NCBI GenBank assembly: GCA_958448635.1
Contig: CAUDEQ010000079.1
Location: forward strand, 1-8,152
DNA: 8,152 nucleotides
Reading direction: 5' to 3'
DNA from: an uncultured Bacillota bacterium
GTDB taxonomy: Bacteria; Bacillota; Clostridia; Peptostreptococcales; Anaerovoracaceae
Positions within the stretch are counted from its first letter, which is position 1; each line of letters begins with the position of its first letter. Shown here in pieces: positions 6,950-8,152 of this stretch. The position numbers were made by a program, and so were the translations under genes. The notes under the pieces were generated by a model. It ran no database searches. It was not told the origin of the DNA and saw only the letters and a program-made list of their open reading frames with translations.

Positions 6950-7102
6950 ATGGAAAGGCGCTCCGGAATTATGGAAAATCTCCACTGCCCGGTCTTGGAA
7001 AAGCCACGGCTCGGTCTTGAGAGAAGCGCTGCTTGCCCTTGGAACAACCACAGCGTCCTTTGAAAATCCGCTACCCGGTCTTGGAACAACCGCTGCCCGG
7101 TC
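6950..7102. repeat. Degenerate 21-22-bp tandem repeat, about seven units
   Basis: Units on the plus strand begin at 6950, 6971, 6995, 7017, 7039, 7060 and 7081, with lengths of 21, 24, 22, 22, 21, 21 and 22. The best unit (7081-7102) contains GGAACAACCGCTGCCCGGTC. Others keep the TTGGAAnA start and the CCCGGTC end with substitutions. The unit length is not a multiple of three and changes between copies, so the array is unlikely to be coding. It is more GC-rich than the AT-rich promoter region beside it. A similar CCCGTCTTC fragment occurs near 6855. Confidence 0.7.
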
Positions 7103-7123
7103 TTCATCTTTTTATTTAATCAT

Positions 7124-7149
7124 AAAAGGCGGAGCATACGCTCCACCTT
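7124..7149 (-). terminator. Intrinsic terminator of hpf
   Basis: A 10-bp stem (arms 7126-7135 and 7140-7149, one G-U pair on the minus strand) with a 4-base loop is followed on the minus strand by TTTTATGATTAAAT. It begins about 20 bases after the hpf stop codon. It separates hpf from the cdaA operon, which has its own promoter. Confidence 0.8.
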
Positions 7150-7169
7150 ATTATATTCTGCGTTTTATA

Positions 7170-7703
7170 TCAATATGTTGTCTCCAGCAAACCATAATCA
7201 TCGTCGTTTCTCTTATATACGACATTTACGGCATCTGTTTCGAGATTGAGGAATACGAAAAAGCTGTGCTCCAGCATCTCCATCTGCAAAACTGCCTCGT
7301 CCACAGTCATAGGAGTCAGATCGAACTTCTTTTTCCTTACAACTCTGATTTCCTCTTCCTCATGCTCATCCTCATATACAGGAAGATCTGCAAACATTAC
7401 CTCCTTATGTCCCTTATGCTTCCTCTGCAGCTTGGTTTTGAACTTCGACATCTGATTAGACAGCTTATCGATAACCCTGTCAACAGCATCGTAAGGGTCG
7501 TCCGCCTTCACCTCTGCCCTGAATATGGTGCCCTTGGCATTGATGGTGGCTTCCACCTTATACCCGCCCTTCTCTCTTATTGTCATTACATTTCCTGTGA
7601 TCTCATTGGAAAAATACTTGTCGAGCTTCTCGAATTTTTTCTCAATGTTCTCCTTCAGCTTGTCGCTTGGGGTATAGTTCTTACCTGTTATGTTCGTCTT
7701 CAT
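7170..7703 (-). CDS. hpf: Long-form ribosome hibernation promoting factor
   Basis: Binds the small ribosomal subunit in stationary phase or stress and pairs ribosomes into inactive 100S dimers. Length is 177 aa, typical of the long form found in Firmicutes. The N-terminal S30AE/RaiA-like domain (about 1-98) has the usual layout: TPSDKLKENIEKKFEKLDKY (11-30), then a conserved DDPYDAVDRVIDKL segment (68-81) and a basic helix end (KFKTKLQRKHKGHK, 87-100). An acidic linker (about 106-119, with EDEHEEEE) leads to the C-terminal dimerisation domain (about 120-177). That domain is recognised by VRKKKFDLTPMTVDEAV (122-138) and by EHSFFVFLN (145-153), which lines the dimer interface. The start is fixed by a near-perfect AAAGGAGGT site. 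It is monocistronic here, with its own promoter and terminator. Upstream neighbours are not visible. Confidence 0.96.
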   Translation of the reverse strand: MKTNITGKNYTPSDKLKENIEKKFEKLDKYFSNEITGNVMTIREKGGYKVEATINAKGTIFRAEVKADDPYDAVDRVIDKLSNQMSKFKTKLQRKHKGHKEVMFADLPVYEDEHEEEEIRVVRKKKFDLTPMTVDEAVLQMEMLEHSFFVFLNLETDAVNVVYKRNDDDYGLLETTY

Positions 7704-7734
7704 AATAACAACCTCCTTTGCAGGTCTTTTTCCT

Positions 7735-7743
7735 ATTATACCA
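7735..7743 (-). promoter_or_regulatory. Extended -10 promoter of hpf
   Basis: On the minus strand TGG-TATAAT is a perfect extended -10 element. The predicted start point is near 7728, giving a leader of about 25 bases with the strong ribosome binding site. The -35 region is poor (TTTCTT at 16-bp spacing), as is common for extended -10 promoters. A- and T-runs further upstream (about 7757-7797) could serve as an UP element. An inverted repeat CACA-TGT-TGTG (7742-7752) lies just upstream of the -10 box and could be an operator. No sigma-B or sigma-H consensus was recognised. Confidence 0.7.
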
Positions 7744-7807
7744 CATGTTGTGTGATAAGAAAGTGTTTTTTACAGAAAAATCAGAAAATAACTTTTTCAC
7801 CTTATCT

Positions 7808-7826
7808 CCATATGATCCACATATGG
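7808..7826. repeat. CCATATG inverted repeat upstream of hpf
   Basis: CCATATG (7808-7814) and CATATGG (7820-7826) form perfect 7-bp inverted arms around a 5-base centre. It lies about 70 bases upstream of the hpf -10 box, too far for a simple repressor site but possible for an activator or a small hairpin. No T run follows on either strand, so it is not a terminator. Confidence 0.4.
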
Positions 7827-7933
7827 CGTTAGACAGCGCTTTTATTAGCCCTGCCGGATTGCGCCATGCGGCCTGCGATTATTGATTTTCCACTATCATA
7901 CCGGACTATTGACACAGCATGCTACAGTTGCAC

Positions 7934-8008
7934 TGCACTATATCACGATACGCCTACGCCCAACACTTCTTAGCCTGACACGCCTCAACCCAATGCACCT
8001 CAAACCGA
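7934..8008. repeat. Degenerate 15-bp tandem repeat, about five units
   Basis: Five consecutive 15-base units on the plus strand (7934, 7949, 7964, 7979, 7994) share a pattern close to YACGCCTMAACCCRA. The clearest copies are 7949-7963 and 7979-7993. Weaker related sequence continues to about 8039, where CAACCCGA recurs. The period is a multiple of three and one plus-strand frame stays open through it, repeating a five-residue L-x-P-T-like pattern. That frame has no ribosome binding site or ATG start, so coding is doubtful. Confidence 0.55.
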
Positions 8009-8152
8009 CACATATCTATCCTCTACTGCGGCAACCCGACTATCATTTTCCACACACCGATAATGAAATTTGTGCAGGTATGGAATTTAGACCCATTTAG
8101 CCCTGTCACATGGCCCGGATTCCACAGATGCTATTACTATGAAAGCGATATG

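Larger units (their letters stand above)
6752..7123. other. Gene-free region between the hpf terminator and cdaA
   Basis: I see no supported gene here. From hpf towards cdaA it holds a degenerate 21-22-bp tandem repeat, then about 135 bases with no recognisable signal (about 6813-6949), then the cdaA promoter and palindrome. The small open frames on the minus strand (7107-6910 and 7051-6851) lack ribosome binding sites and only translate the repeat. Confidence 0.6.
7753..8152. other. Gene-free region upstream of hpf
   Basis: No gene is supported in these 400 bases. They hold an AT-rich stretch behind the hpf promoter, a CCATATG/CATATGG inverted repeat (7808-7826) and a degenerate 15-bp tandem repeat. 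At the far edge a minus-strand frame is open from 8152 to a stop at 8089-8087 (21 codons). It could be the tail of a gene beyond the window, but this is too short to judge. Confidence 0.5.

Noticed and set aside
6950..7102. CRISPR array
   Set aside because: Units adjoin without spacers, are too short and too diverged, and no cas genes are present.
6851..7107. Two short minus-strand frames (7107-6910 and 7051-6851) with repeated LFQ-like motifs
   Set aside because: The motif comes from the non-triplet 22-bp repeat read in different frames. Neither frame has a ribosome binding site and one starts at GTG.
6891..7832. Open frame of 313 codons on the plus strand
   Set aside because: It runs through the 22-bp repeat, the hpf terminator, all of hpf in antisense and the hpf promoter. 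There is no start signal, so it is a chance frame.
7909..7914. Perfect TTGACA on the plus strand
   Set aside because: No -10-like hexamer lies 16-18 bases downstream. The nearest AT-rich stretch (CTATAT) is too far, and no plus-strand gene follows.
8087..8152. Minus-strand frame open from the window edge for 21 codons
   Set aside because: It is too short to tell from chance and shows no recognised motif. It is mentioned only as a possible gene tail.

Overview
This window looks like a chromosomal segment of a low-to-mid GC Gram-positive anaerobe, most likely a member of the Clostridia. The evidence is the cdaA-cdaR-glmM-glmS gene order, a long-form hibernation factor (hpf), strong AGGAGG-type ribosome binding sites and sigma-A-like promoters. 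The genus cannot be fixed from the sequence alone. Every gene I can support lies on the minus strand, so transcription runs from high to low coordinates. The antisense frames are shadows. No mobile element, tRNA, rRNA or CRISPR array was seen.

Layout in order of transcription. Positions 8152-7704 hold no supported gene but contain a degenerate 15-bp tandem repeat, a CATATG-type inverted repeat and the hpf promoter. hpf (7703-7170) encodes a long-form ribosome hibernation factor and is closed by an intrinsic terminator (7124-7149). Positions 7123-6752 hold a second degenerate tandem repeat (about 21-22 bp), then a clear sigma-A promoter with a 17-bp palindrome over its start point. From there a tightly packed operon runs cdaA (6751-5903), cdaR (5910-4957), glmM (4987-3638) and glmS (3622-1793). 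A GC-rich hairpin follows, then ahcY (1738-491) and a strong terminator (387-436). Last comes the 5' end of an unrecognised secreted-protein gene (260-1, cut by the window edge), with its own putative promoter next to a nine-G tract.

How the genes work together: CdaA makes cyclic di-AMP at the membrane and CdaR regulates it. GlmM and GlmS supply glucosamine-1-phosphate and glucosamine-6-phosphate for peptidoglycan. This is the established Firmicutes module joining c-di-AMP signalling to wall precursor supply. The added gene is an S-adenosylhomocysteine hydrolase-type enzyme of the short, archaeal-like class. Its purine-pocket residues differ from the classical enzyme, so S-inosylhomocysteine may be its substrate. 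No glmS ribozyme can fit in the 15-nt glmM-glmS gap.

I do not see a wholly new system. The points most worth a second look are the altered ahcY pocket and its place behind the c-di-AMP/cell-wall operon, the two degenerate tandem repeats flanking hpf, the palindrome at the cdaA start point and the G9 tract at the secreted-protein promoter.
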